A stretch of 33,799 nucleotides of DNA from CAZWLD01 sp964634685 (GTDB taxonomy: Bacteria; Bacillota_I; Bacilli_A; Acholeplasmatales; JAEDCM01), in NCBI GenBank assembly GCA_964634685.1, contig CAZWLD010000021.1, forward strand, positions 1 through 33,799. The letters are read 5' to 3'. The position numbers and the translations under genes are program-made. Shown one piece after another: positions 22,489-30,243 of this stretch (its first letter is position 1; every line of letters begins with the position of its first letter). A model generated the notes under the pieces. That model searched no databases. It was not told the DNA's origin and was given only the letters and a program-made list of their open reading frames with translations.

Positions 22489-24093
22489 ATGGCAAAAGAA
22501 ATAAAGTTTCGCAACGATGCGAAGGAAAGTATGCTTAGCGGTATCGACAAATTAGCTGATACTGTCAAAATTACCCTTGGACCAAAGGGACGAAATGTTG
22601 TATTAGATAAATCCTATGGTTCGCCATTAATTACAAATGATGGTGTAACTATTGCTAAGGAAATTGAATTTGAAAATCATTTTGAAAATATGGGAGCTAA
22701 GTTGATTTATGAGGTTGCCTCCAACACTAATGATTTAGCCGGTGATGGCACAACAACCGCAACCTTGCTTACTCAAAAAATGATTCATGAAGGGATTAAT
22801 GCAGTATCAAAGGGTGCAAACCCAGTTTTGATGCGTGAAGGAATTGATCAGGCTAGCAAAGTCGTAAGTGAAAAGCTTTTAGAGCATTCACGAAAGATTG
22901 AATCATCAAGTGATATCGCTTCGGTTGCGACAATCTCGAGCGGTAGTAAAGAAATTGGACAATACATTGCCGAGGCAATGGAAAAGGTTGGTAAGGATGG
23001 AGTAATCAATGTTGATGAATCAAAAGGCTTTGAAACATCACTTGAAATTACGGAAGGCTTAAAATACGAAAAAGGTTATCTTTCACCTCATTTCTTAAGC
23101 GAGGGCAAGAAGAATGTTGTTTTAGAGGATGCCTTGGTTTTAGTCACAAACAATAAGGTTAATAGCGTTCAGGATATTCTTCCTGTGTTGGAGAGTGTTG
23201 TTCAATCTCATAAGCCTTTACTAATTATTTGTGAGGATATGGAGCAGGATGCCTTAGGAACTATTATTTTGAATAAATTAAGAGGAACATTTAATGTTAT
23301 CGCTACAAAGGCTCCAGAATTTGGTGATACGCAAGCTCAAATGTTAAGTGATATTGCCGTTGTGACAGGAGCTAAATTCATCAATAAGGATTTAAATATG
23401 AATCTAAAGGATATGACGGCTGAGGATTTAGGTAGCGCACGTAAGATTATTGTTGAGAAGGAAGCAACCACAATTATTGGTGGAAATGGCGCTAAAGAGG
23501 ACATTTCGGCCCGTGTTGACTCCTTAAATTCTTTGTTAAGTGAGACAAAGAGTGAAAATGATCGCAAAGCAATTGTTAATCGATTAGCTAAGCTTACGAA
23601 TGGTGTTGCCTTAATTAAGGTTGGCGCAACAACTGAAAGTGAACTTAAGGAAAAGAAATTACGCTTAGAGGATGCTTTGAACGCAACAAAGGCCGCTGTC
23701 AAGGAAGGTATTGTCATTGGTGGAGGAGCTGCTTTAATTAGTATCTACAAAGAAATTAAGAATCAATTAAAGAGCGATGTAACTGATGTTCAAAGAGGTA
23801 TGAATGTTGTTCTTGATTCCTTGAGTGAACCTTTATATCAAATTGCGGAAAATGCTGGATATTCCGGAAAGGATATCGTTGAGGAACAATTATCACAAAA
23901 GGAAAATGTTGGATTCAATGCTCGAAATGGCGAATGGGTTGATATGCTTAAGGAAGGAATTGTTGACCCAACAATGGTCACAAGAAGTGCTATTTTGAAT
24001 GCCGCAAGCATCGCTGGATTATTCCTAACAACCGAAGCTGCTGTTGCGATTAAGGATGATAAGTGTAAATGTGGCAATGATAGCGAATACTAG
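22489..24093 (+). CDS. groEL: GroEL chaperonin
   Basis: This 534-residue chaperonin forms the double-ring folding chamber. The ATP site is intact: TLGPKGRNVVLDK, GDGTTTATLL (catalytic Asp in DGT) and the equatorial EGIVIGGGAAL. GGAGG precedes the ATG at 22489. The C-terminus is unusual: instead of the flexible Gly-Gly-Met tail it ends DDKCKCGNDSEY, with two cysteines. The usual EGIVPGGG motif has Ile for Pro. Expression is heat-regulated through the two CIRCE sites. A terminator follows directly. Confidence 0.97.
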   Translation: MAKEIKFRNDAKESMLSGIDKLADTVKITLGPKGRNVVLDKSYGSPLITNDGVTIAKEIEFENHFENMGAKLIYEVASNTNDLAGDGTTTATLLTQKMIHEGINAVSKGANPVLMREGIDQASKVVSEKLLEHSRKIESSSDIASVATISSGSKEIGQYIAEAMEKVGKDGVINVDESKGFETSLEITEGLKYEKGYLSPHFLSEGKKNVVLEDALVLVTNNKVNSVQDILPVLESVVQSHKPLLIICEDMEQDALGTIILNKLRGTFNVIATKAPEFGDTQAQMLSDIAVVTGAKFINKDLNMNLKDMTAEDLGSARKIIVEKEATTIIGGNGAKEDISARVDSLNSLLSETKSENDRKAIVNRLAKLTNGVALIKVGATTESELKEKKLRLEDALNATKAAVKEGIVIGGGAALISIYKEIKNQLKSDVTDVQRGMNVVLDSLSEPLYQIAENAGYSGKDIVEEQLSQKENVGFNARNGEWVDMLKEGIVDPTMVTRSAILNAASIAGLFLTTEAAVAIKDDKCKCGNDSEY

Positions 24094-24104
24094 GATTTAA
24101 AAGG

Positions 24105-24128
24105 ACTGTTCGATTGAACAGTTTTTTT
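24105..24128 (+). terminator. groE operon terminator
   Basis: ACTGTTC pairs perfectly with GAACAGT around GATT, followed by seven T. Confidence 0.92.
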
Positions 24129-24138
24129 ATGCAAGCTA

Positions 24139-24167
24139 TTGCAAAACTGAACATTGTTTAGTATAAT
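24139..24167 (+). promoter_or_regulatory. TetR gene promoter with operator in the spacer
   Basis: TTGCAA (24139-24144), a 17-base spacer and TATAAT (24162-24167) form the promoter. The palindrome CTGAACATTGTTTAG (24147-24161) fills the spacer, with 6 of 7 base pairs symmetric. A repressor bound there would block RNA polymerase directly, which suggests autoregulation by the TetR protein. Confidence 0.7.
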
Positions 24168-24185
24168 AATGAAGGAGGTTTTGTT

Positions 24186-24764
24186 ATGAAGGATAACTGC
24201 AAAGAACAATTAATTGAAGTCACAATTAATTTGATTAATGAGAACAATGGTAATGTTAATGATGTGACAATTCGTGATATTACGAACCGAAGTGGCGTGA
24301 GTGTAGGCTTAATCAATTATCATTTTGGAAACAAAAATAATTTAATAACAATTTGCACACAAAGAATAATTAATAATGTAATCAATGCTTTTAGACCTGA
24401 TATGAGTATCGGAAATGATTTAGATAAATATGAGGCCTCAAAGGCAAGGCTTAAGCATGCGGCTTGTGGTGTGTTTTATTTTTTATTTACTAATCCATCA
24501 ATATCAAAGCTATCAATTTTAAGTGATTATAAAAGCTATGATGATAAAACTAATTCATGGGCATCAATTTATGGTTTTTCGAATATTATTGGTGATGGTA
24601 TTGAATCAAAAGAAAAAAAGGAAAAAATATCCTTTTATTTGGTAAATTCAATGCAGATAGCCTTTTTAAAAGCCTTAACTGAGCCTTGCTTTTTAGGTTA
24701 TGATTTTCAAAAAAGCGAAGATAGAAAAAGATATATTGAAGATTTAGTAGATACATTAATGTGA
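24186..24764 (+). CDS. TetR-family transcription regulator
   Basis: This 192-residue protein has an N-terminal TetR helix-turn-helix (about 22-55): VTIRDITNRSGVSVGLINYH followed by FGNKNNLI. The C-terminal ligand domain is divergent, as usual. GAAGGAGG supports the ATG. The palindrome in its promoter spacer is the probable operator. The following membrane-flavodoxin gene starts 10 bases after the stop and is therefore the likely regulated partner. The inducer is unknown. Confidence 0.88.
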   Translation: MKDNCKEQLIEVTINLINENNGNVNDVTIRDITNRSGVSVGLINYHFGNKNNLITICTQRIINNVINAFRPDMSIGNDLDKYEASKARLKHAACGVFYFLFTNPSISKLSILSDYKSYDDKTNSWASIYGFSNIIGDGIESKEKKEKISFYLVNSMQIAFLKALTEPCFLGYDFQKSEDRKRYIEDLVDTLM

Positions 24765-24774
24765 GGGATAATTT

Positions 24775-25683
24775 ATGCGATTGAAAATTTTTAAGGTATT
24801 ATTATTGATTTTAACAATTTTTGTTGGAGTAGGGGCTTTATTTGGTGGTGTATGTATGTTAATTAAGCCTGATGGAAGCTTGGTTTTCTTAGATACTCTT
24901 TTACCCTATTTTCAGGTTTTACCATTTGCGGATGTTTTGTTTCTGGATTATGTTTTTTCAGGGATAATGCTAATATTGATTAATGGTATAACTAATATTG
25001 TAGCCTCAATCTTGATATTAAAAAATAAAAAAATTGGCTATGTTTTTGGAACAATTTTTGGGATAACTTTAATGCTTTGGATAACTATTCAATTTGCAAT
25101 TTTCCCGTTTTTTGTTATTGATCTGGTGTACTTTATTTTGGGAGTGCTTCAGTTTATCTTTGGCTATATTGCATTAGTTTCATATAATCAAGAATACTTT
25201 AATTTTAATTTAAATGATTATCCAGATATTGATAAAGAATCTAAGACACTTGTCATTTATTTTTCAAGGAAACAGTATACGAAAAGAATTGCTTATCAGA
25301 AGGCAAATTCTTTAAAGGCAAATATTTGTGAATTGAAAACAAAGGAAAGAACAGAGGGTGATTTAGGCTTTTGGTGGTGTGGTCGCTTTGCTATGCATAA
25401 ATGGCCAATGGAATTATTGCCCTTAGATATCGATTTGAATTCGTATGATGATATCGTAATTGTCACACCGATTTGGGTCTTTAAAATGTGTTCACCAATC
25501 CGTCAGTTTATTTCACATAATCAAGATATTTTAAAGTCCAAAAACATTTCTTTTGTATTTAATCACTTTAATCCTTGGTTGCCAAAAGGGGCAATTAAAG
25601 AAGCTTCTTCATATATCCACATTAATAATGTTGAATCTATGACAACCTGGCTTGGTCATACCTTCGGTTTAAAAAAGCTCTAA
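24775..25683 (+). CDS. Membrane protein fused to a flavodoxin-like domain
   Basis: This 302-residue protein has four membrane helices (about 7-29, 58-80, 87-105 and 110-135) followed by a cytoplasmic flavodoxin-like domain (about 155-302). The first flavodoxin strand and phosphate-binding loop appear as LVIYFSRKQYTKRIAYQKA, although the loop lacks the usual S/T-x-T-G-x-T. Other marks are YDDIVIVTPIWVFKMCSPIR, the third-strand region of NAD(P)H-quinone reductase-like flavodoxins, and a final strand and helix. It may be a membrane-linked electron carrier. It shares a transcript with the TetR regulator. Confidence 0.72.
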   Translation: MRLKIFKVLLLILTIFVGVGALFGGVCMLIKPDGSLVFLDTLLPYFQVLPFADVLFLDYVFSGIMLILINGITNIVASILILKNKKIGYVFGTIFGITLMLWITIQFAIFPFFVIDLVYFILGVLQFIFGYIALVSYNQEYFNFNLNDYPDIDKESKTLVIYFSRKQYTKRIAYQKANSLKANICELKTKERTEGDLGFWWCGRFAMHKWPMELLPLDIDLNSYDDIVIVTPIWVFKMCSPIRQFISHNQDILKSKNISFVFNHFNPWLPKGAIKEASSYIHINNVESMTTWLGHTFGLKKL

Positions 25684-25697
25684 TATGAGCTTTTTTT
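25672..25697 (+). terminator. Terminator after the flavodoxin fusion
   Basis: AAAAAGCTC pairs with GAGCTTTTT around TAATAT, with a T run. Confidence 0.88.
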
Positions 25698-25718
25698 CAT
25701 TCTATTTTTTATTTAATG

Positions 25719-25727
25719 TGTTATAAT
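25719..25727 (+). promoter_or_regulatory. Extended -10 of the oligopeptidase gene
   Basis: TGTTATAAT is a perfect extended -10, 22 bases before the start codon. No strong -35 is visible. Confidence 0.6.
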
Positions 25728-25748
25728 TGCACTAAGGAGAGATGAATT

Positions 25749-27452
25749 ATGAAATTTAATGATTTTGTTTATGAAAGGCCGAATCTTGAAGAATTTAAAG
25801 CCTTCATTTCAGAAAAGGTTGATTTATTAGATAAAGCCTCTTTTTTAGAGACTGTTGATATCATCAATGAGGTTGAAAAAATAGCTAATGAATTTGATAC
25901 AATGTATAACCTTTGCTCAATTCGCAATAGCATTAATACCGTTGACGAGTTTTACGAAAAGGAAATGGAGTTTTTTGATTCAAATGCTCCGGTATTTCAA
26001 AACGCTATGGATCAATTTAATAAAAAAATTGTTAATAGTCCATATCGCTTACAGCTAGAGGAAGTATTCACCCATCAACATTTTACGTTGTTAGAAATGA
26101 ATATCAAAACCTTTGATGAAAAAATTATGGATGATTTAGTAACCGAGGCTAAGCTATGTACCGAATATTCAAAGGTATTAGCTTCCGCAAAAATTGAATT
26201 TGATGGGAAAATTAATAATTTAAGTCAAATGGGAGCTTATTCCAAAAATCTCGATCGCAACATTCGTAAGGAAGCAGAGTATAAAAAGGTTGAGTTTTTA
26301 GAATCAGTTTCGGATAAGCTTGATGATATTTACGATAAGCTCGTTAAGGTAAGAGATAATATGGCCAAAAAAATGGGCTACCAAAATTACGTTGAATTTG
26401 GTTATTTGCGCTTAGGCCGAAGTGATTACAATTCAGTAATGGTTGCGAATTATCGGGATCAGGTTTTAAAATATGTTGTTCCTGCCGCAAAGAAAATCGT
26501 CGAGGCTCAAGCCAAAAGGATTAAGCTAGATGATTTAAAGGTTTATGATATTCCTGTATTCTATAATGATGGTAATGCCAAACATGGAAAGAATAAAGAT
26601 GAGCTTGTTGAAAGTGCTTTAAGGTTTTATTCATCGTTATCTAGTGAGACAAAGGAATTTTTTGAATTTATGCTCGAGCATGATTTAATGGATTTAGAAA
26701 CCAAGCCTAATAAGGCTGGTGGAGGTTATTGTACGATTATAAATAAGTATAAGGCTCCTTTTATTTTTTCGAATTTCAATGGGACTGAGGGCGATGTTGA
26801 TGTTTTAACTCACGAAGCGGGTCATGCTTTCCAGGTTTATACAGCTAGCCGTACTTTACCAATATCAGATATCTATTGGCCAACCTTGGAGGCTTGTGAG
26901 ATTCATTCAATGTCAATGGAATTCTTCGCTTATCCATATATTGATTTATTCTTTGGTCAAGATGCTAAGAAATATCGCTTCCAGCACTTAAGTGAGGCCA
27001 TAACCTTTATTCCTTATGGCGTTTGCGTCGATGAATTCCAACATTTTGTTTATGAAAATCCTAATTGCAGTATCAAAGAACGAAAGGATAAATGGCGTGA
27101 GCTTGAAAAGAAGTATACTCCATGGAAGGAATATGATGGAATTAAATATTACGAATCAGGAAGCTATTGGCATCGTCAAGGTCATATTTTCACAAATGCT
27201 TTTTACTATATTGATTACACCTTGGCTCAGGTTTGCGCCTTCCAATTCTTATTATTAGACAGAGAAAATCACGAAAAGGCATGGCAAAAATATTTTGATT
27301 TATGTAAGCTTGGCGGCTCAAAATCGTTTGTTGCATTGCTTGAGGCTGTCAATTTAAAGAATCCATTTGCGGATGGTTCCTTAGAGGCAATTATGCCAAA
27401 GCTGGTGGAAATTCTAAATGATTTGGAAAATGATTTATTTGGAGATAAATAA
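25749..27452 (+). CDS. M3-family oligoendopeptidase
   Basis: This 567-residue cytoplasmic zinc peptidase (PepF/M3 type) degrades short peptides. The zinc site is complete: HEAGH at 355-359 in DVLTHEAGHAFQVY, and the third ligand Glu384 in EACEIHSMSME. The downstream YxxGxY-type substrate loop is seen as YYESGSYWHRQGHIF. The length fits the M3 oligoendopeptidase group. AAGGAGAG supports the ATG. It stands alone with its own promoter and is followed directly by a dead DUF3788 gene. Confidence 0.93.
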   Translation: MKFNDFVYERPNLEEFKAFISEKVDLLDKASFLETVDIINEVEKIANEFDTMYNLCSIRNSINTVDEFYEKEMEFFDSNAPVFQNAMDQFNKKIVNSPYRLQLEEVFTHQHFTLLEMNIKTFDEKIMDDLVTEAKLCTEYSKVLASAKIEFDGKINNLSQMGAYSKNLDRNIRKEAEYKKVEFLESVSDKLDDIYDKLVKVRDNMAKKMGYQNYVEFGYLRLGRSDYNSVMVANYRDQVLKYVVPAAKKIVEAQAKRIKLDDLKVYDIPVFYNDGNAKHGKNKDELVESALRFYSSLSSETKEFFEFMLEHDLMDLETKPNKAGGGYCTIINKYKAPFIFSNFNGTEGDVDVLTHEAGHAFQVYTASRTLPISDIYWPTLEACEIHSMSMEFFAYPYIDLFFGQDAKKYRFQHLSEAITFIPYGVCVDEFQHFVYENPNCSIKERKDKWRELEKKYTPWKEYDGIKYYESGSYWHRQGHIFTNAFYYIDYTLAQVCAFQFLLLDRENHEKAWQKYFDLCKLGGSKSFVALLEAVNLKNPFADGSLEAIMPKLVEILNDLENDLFGDK

Positions 27453-27455
27453 AAT

Positions 27456-27788
27456 ATGTATTCGCGTATGCTTAACAAGGAAATTATTCCTTCATATGAT
27501 GAAATGGCTTTATATTGTAATGGCAACAAAGAATTATTTTTAGAGCTTAATAAGTGAATAGAAACAACATTTTAAATAGATAATAAAACAACTTTTCCTT
27601 ATGGAAATCACTATGGATGGTGCATTTCACATCGCAAGAAGAACAAACTTATTTGTAATGTTTTCCCCGAGGATGAAGCATTTTCTGTAATGATTTTTCT
27701 TACGAAAAAGCAAAATTTAAATCTGTATTATAATCTATCAGAAATGGAAAAAAAGTGTAGGTTATTTTTAGGTTCTTACTCATATTAG
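27456..27788 (+). pseudogene. DUF3788 family protein with two in-frame stops
   Basis: One continuous frame reads MYSRMLNKEIIPSYDEMALY to LELNK, TGA, IETTF, TAA, then IDNKTTFPYGNHYGWCISHR and KNKLICNVFPEDEAFSVMIF, ending at TAG 27786. The pattern MYxRMLNKxxxPSxEEI and YGWCIxxRKxxKxLCxLFPExxAFxVxI is DUF3788, recognised from memory. Two point mutations separate it from an open 110-residue protein, near the usual length of about 135. It starts 3 bases after the oligopeptidase stop, without a clear ribosome binding site of its own. Confidence 0.78.
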
Positions 27789-27818
27789 GGTAAGAACCAT
27801 TTTTAAACCTACACTTTT
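27751..27818. terminator. Nested palindromic bidirectional terminator
   Basis: An outer 13-bp stem (AAAAGTGTAGGTT/AACCTACACTTTT) encloses a symmetrical ATTTTTA internal loop and an inner 9-bp stem (GGTTCTTAC/GTAAGAACC). It overlaps the end of the DUF3788 remnant and ends 2 bases before the DUF2752 stop codon. It can serve convergent transcripts from both sides. Confidence 0.8.
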
Positions 27819-27820
27819 AA

Positions 27821-28261
27821 TTAATTAAACCAATTTTTTATTATGCTAATAAACTTTATGAGCAGACTGTTATAGTTGATATCCATTGGTGGATTGGGAA
27901 AAATAAAGATGAACCTTAGGATGTAGATGGCTATTATGAATATTAGAATAGTAATTGAAAATTTAGAGCATAGTTTTTTAATCCAAGGAATATCATAAAA
28001 TACGATAAAGAAAAGAATTATTGGTATGATAAAGATGATAGGGTTATAGTAAAAGGCACCAATAAAATCAAATCTTAGTAAAGAGAAGAAAGCGCGGGAA
28101 AGGCCACATCCAGGGCAAGGAATCCCAAAAACGATTTTGACAATGCATATATTTATATTAAGTAGATAAGCTAGTATTACGATTACCGCAAAGGCTAGAA
28201 AGAACAGCCATGTTTTCTTAATGAATTTTAGGATACAATTTAAATATTCTTTCATCGGCAT
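27821..28261 (-). CDS. DUF2752 membrane protein
   Basis: This 146-residue protein has four hydrophobic segments and the DUF2752 hallmark CPGCGLSRAFFSLLRFDFIG (Cys49, Cys52, Arg56), followed by YNP. The family is found in many bacteria, often beside DUF4234 or TM2-type proteins; its function is unknown. It faces the plus-strand genes and shares the nested terminator with them. No ribosome binding site precedes the ATG; a hairpin ending 9 bases before it separates it from the DUF4234 gene, so translation may be weak or coupled to read-through. Confidence 0.85.
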   Translation of the reverse strand: MPMKEYLNCILKFIKKTWLFFLAFAVIVILAYLLNINICIVKIVFGIPCPGCGLSRAFFSLLRFDFIGAFYYNPIIFIIPIILFFIVFYDIPWIKKLCSKFSITILIFIIAIYILRFIFIFPNPPMDINYNSLLIKFISIIKNWFN

Positions 28262-28270
28262 AAATAAGTA

Positions 28271-28300
28271 AAAGATAAAGCATATTGATACTTTATCTTT
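28271..28300. terminator. Hairpin between the DUF4234 and DUF2752 genes
   Basis: AAAGATAAAG pairs with CTTTATCTTT around ten bases, with T or A runs on both sides. On the minus strand it would partly end the DUF4234 transcript. Confidence 0.65.
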
Positions 28301-28306
28301 TATTTT

Positions 28307-28630
28307 TTAAAATTTCTTGTTAATTTGATCTTGGGCCAATGCCATACCAGCAAGAGGCGTTAAGAATATTCCTAAGACGAAATTAAGAATGGCATTATTT
28401 CCACCAGTAACTCGATCCACTTTTTCGTAGAATTTGTATAGCCAATAAATCTCATAGATTCCGCAAGTGACAATTCCTAATAAAATTGCTAGCAAATAAT
28501 TCATTAATGGAGCTCCATCGTTATCTGTTCTATTCAAATCCTGAGCAGTTACATAAAACCAGTATAGAGCATAAATTCCACAAGTGACAATACTTAACAA
28601 AATAATTGTAATTACACTTCTATTTTGCAT
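28307..28630 (-). CDS. DUF4234 membrane protein
   Basis: This 107-residue protein contains two copies of the motif IVTCGIYALYWFY / IVTCGIYEIYWLYKF, the hallmark of DUF4234, each in a membrane helix pair, with a Gly-rich helix (GIFLTPLAGMALAQ) at the C-terminus. AGGGAGG before the ATG supports the start. It is the first gene of a minus-strand unit with DUF2752, which often accompanies it. Function unknown. Confidence 0.87.
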   Translation of the reverse strand: MQNRSVITIILLSIVTCGIYALYWFYVTAQDLNRTDNDGAPLMNYLLAILLGIVTCGIYEIYWLYKFYEKVDRVTGGNNAILNFVLGIFLTPLAGMALAQDQINKKF

Positions 28631-28654
28631 TTTTTTATTCCTCCCTTTGTTAAA

Positions 28655-28683
28655 ATTTTAGTAAATTTTTGGTAATTTGTCAA
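28655..28683 (-). promoter_or_regulatory. Promoter of the DUF4234 gene
   Basis: On the minus strand TTGACA (28683-28678), exactly 17 bases and TAAAAT (28660-28655) precede the ribosome binding site by a few bases. Confidence 0.85.
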
Positions 28684-28719
28684 GAGATTTTCTATGCTTG
28701 ATTATCTATTAAACAGGCA

Positions 28720-30141
28720 TTGATTTTACGATTAGAAGACGGAAAAAGCTTAAATCGGACTTCTAATCAAGAATTCTTTTCTTTGATTTTAGATAAGAGA
28801 ATTAAATATGATGAAGTAATTAATCTAATTGATAAATCTTATCAATATGCATCAAATAAGGAAAAAGAAGAATTAGATTTATCTTTTTTAGATAAAGAAA
28901 GTGATTTAGATTCATTAATTCTTCAATATGAGATTGAAGAAGAAAATACAGGCAATCTAATAATTAATGAATTTACGGAAGCTGATAAGTCGCTATTTAC
29001 GATTCCGGTTCCAGATTTTAAAAAACGCGGAAAGGTAGGCAGTGTTTTTGCGGCCTTTGGCGAGTATTTTGCGGAGATTGGTTTAATTATTTGGGCATTA
29101 GTTAAGTCAATTGGAATAAATATTGCGGTTGTTGGAGTAAAATTATATTATCTATTGTGGTCATTTGGTATTACTGTATTTAATTTATTTAGGAAGGATA
29201 AATTACAAAAGCCAAATGTTGAAGACAATAAATTTGTTAGGAAAAATTCCTCTTCAGAAAATAAACGCCCTGTTAAAAAGGCTGGAAATGGCGAATATAT
29301 TCATCATACCGATAAAAAAGAAGTTATTTTAAATGTATGTTTTTATGTTTCTTTGACCTTTTTAGCGATTGTTTTCCTATATCCATTCTTTATTGTTTTA
29401 TTAAATTCATTTAAGACTACTACAAGAATTGTTTTAAATCCAATGGAATTTCCTGATAAGCTTCATTTTGAAAATTATTCGAAAGGATTAGCCGCAGCGA
29501 AGTTTGTGCCATCATTCTTTAGATCACTATATGTAACTGTTGTTTCCACAGGGTTAATTTTATTAACGACATCAATGTGGTTATGGGTTATTGTTCGTGT
29601 TAAGAATAAATTTACGAAGATTTTGTATTATGTTTTCTTAATGGCAATGGTTGTGCCATTCCAATTAGTTATGAAGCCAATGGTTATTTTCACAAATAAC
29701 TATTATCATATTGCTAATATTTGGCTATTACCTTTAATCTATGTCGGATTTGGCGCGGGATTATCAGTGTTTATGTTTACTGGATTTATTAAATCAATTC
29801 CTTATGAAATTGAAGAGGCTGCTTGCATTGATGGATGTAGTCCAATTAAGACCTTCTTTAAGGTTGTGGCCCCTATTATGAAGCCAACATATATCACTGT
29901 TGCAATTTTAAATGTTATGTGGATTTGGAATGATTTCTTGTTACCGTATTCAATCCTAGGTAGTAAGGATGCGACAATTCCAATGCAAATTCAATTTAAT
30001 TTCTTAGGTGATAAGGGTGCCGTTTATTATGACCAAATGATGGCAGTAATTTTAGTTTCAATTATTCCGGTAATTGTCTTCTATTTATTATTACAAAAAT
30101 ACATCATTAAGGGTGTATCTGATGGTGCTGTAAAGGCATAA
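28720..30141 (+). CDS. MalG-type sugar ABC permease with long N-terminal extension
   Basis: Residues about 205-473 are a MalG-like permease of a carbohydrate ABC importer. They contain VFLYPFFIVLLNSFKT, the EAA loop EEAACIDGCSPIKTFFKVVAP that docks the ATPase, and the C-terminal IIKGVSDGAVKA. Family members have about 280 residues, so roughly 190 extra residues precede it. Residues 1-95 are acidic and soluble, and about 105-160 hold one or two hydrophobic segments (GLIIWALVKSIGINIAVVGV). The only available start is a TTG with no ribosome binding site, so the true start may lie upstream or the first part may be a relic fused in frame. No binding protein, MalF partner or ATPase gene is adjacent. 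Confidence 0.8.
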   Translation: MILRLEDGKSLNRTSNQEFFSLILDKRIKYDEVINLIDKSYQYASNKEKEELDLSFLDKESDLDSLILQYEIEEENTGNLIINEFTEADKSLFTIPVPDFKKRGKVGSVFAAFGEYFAEIGLIIWALVKSIGINIAVVGVKLYYLLWSFGITVFNLFRKDKLQKPNVEDNKFVRKNSSSENKRPVKKAGNGEYIHHTDKKEVILNVCFYVSLTFLAIVFLYPFFIVLLNSFKTTTRIVLNPMEFPDKLHFENYSKGLAAAKFVPSFFRSLYVTVVSTGLILLTTSMWLWVIVRVKNKFTKILYYVFLMAMVVPFQLVMKPMVIFTNNYYHIANIWLLPLIYVGFGAGLSVFMFTGFIKSIPYEIEEAACIDGCSPIKTFFKVVAPIMKPTYITVAILNVMWIWNDFLLPYSILGSKDATIPMQIQFNFLGDKGAVYYDQMMAVILVSIIPVIVFYLLLQKYIIKGVSDGAVKA

Positions 30142-30149
30142 GATGTTTT

Positions 30150-30182
30150 AAACACTTTGGAGAAATTCAAAGTGTTTTTTTT
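30150..30182 (+). terminator. Terminator after the permease gene
   Basis: AAACACTTTG pairs with CAAAGTGTTT around eight bases, followed by T. Confidence 0.9.
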
Positions 30183-30214
30183 CACTATTAGTTTAATCTT
30201 TACTTATTTATAGA

Positions 30215-30223
30215 TGATATAAT
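30215..30223 (+). promoter_or_regulatory. Extended -10 of the ABC exporter operon
   Basis: TGATATAAT is a perfect extended -10, about 20 bases before the GTG start codon. Confidence 0.6.
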
Positions 30224-30243
30224 ATATTTAAGGAGTGATTTAG

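Noticed and set aside
23337..23717. 126-codon minus-strand frame
   Set aside because: It is a shadow of groEL in the opposite strand, with low-complexity Ser/Phe-rich content.
1560..27788. Stop-codon reassignment as the explanation for in-frame stops
   Set aside because: All three stop codons interrupt the remnants and all three end intact genes, and UGG is the only Trp codon I noticed, so true lesions are more likely.
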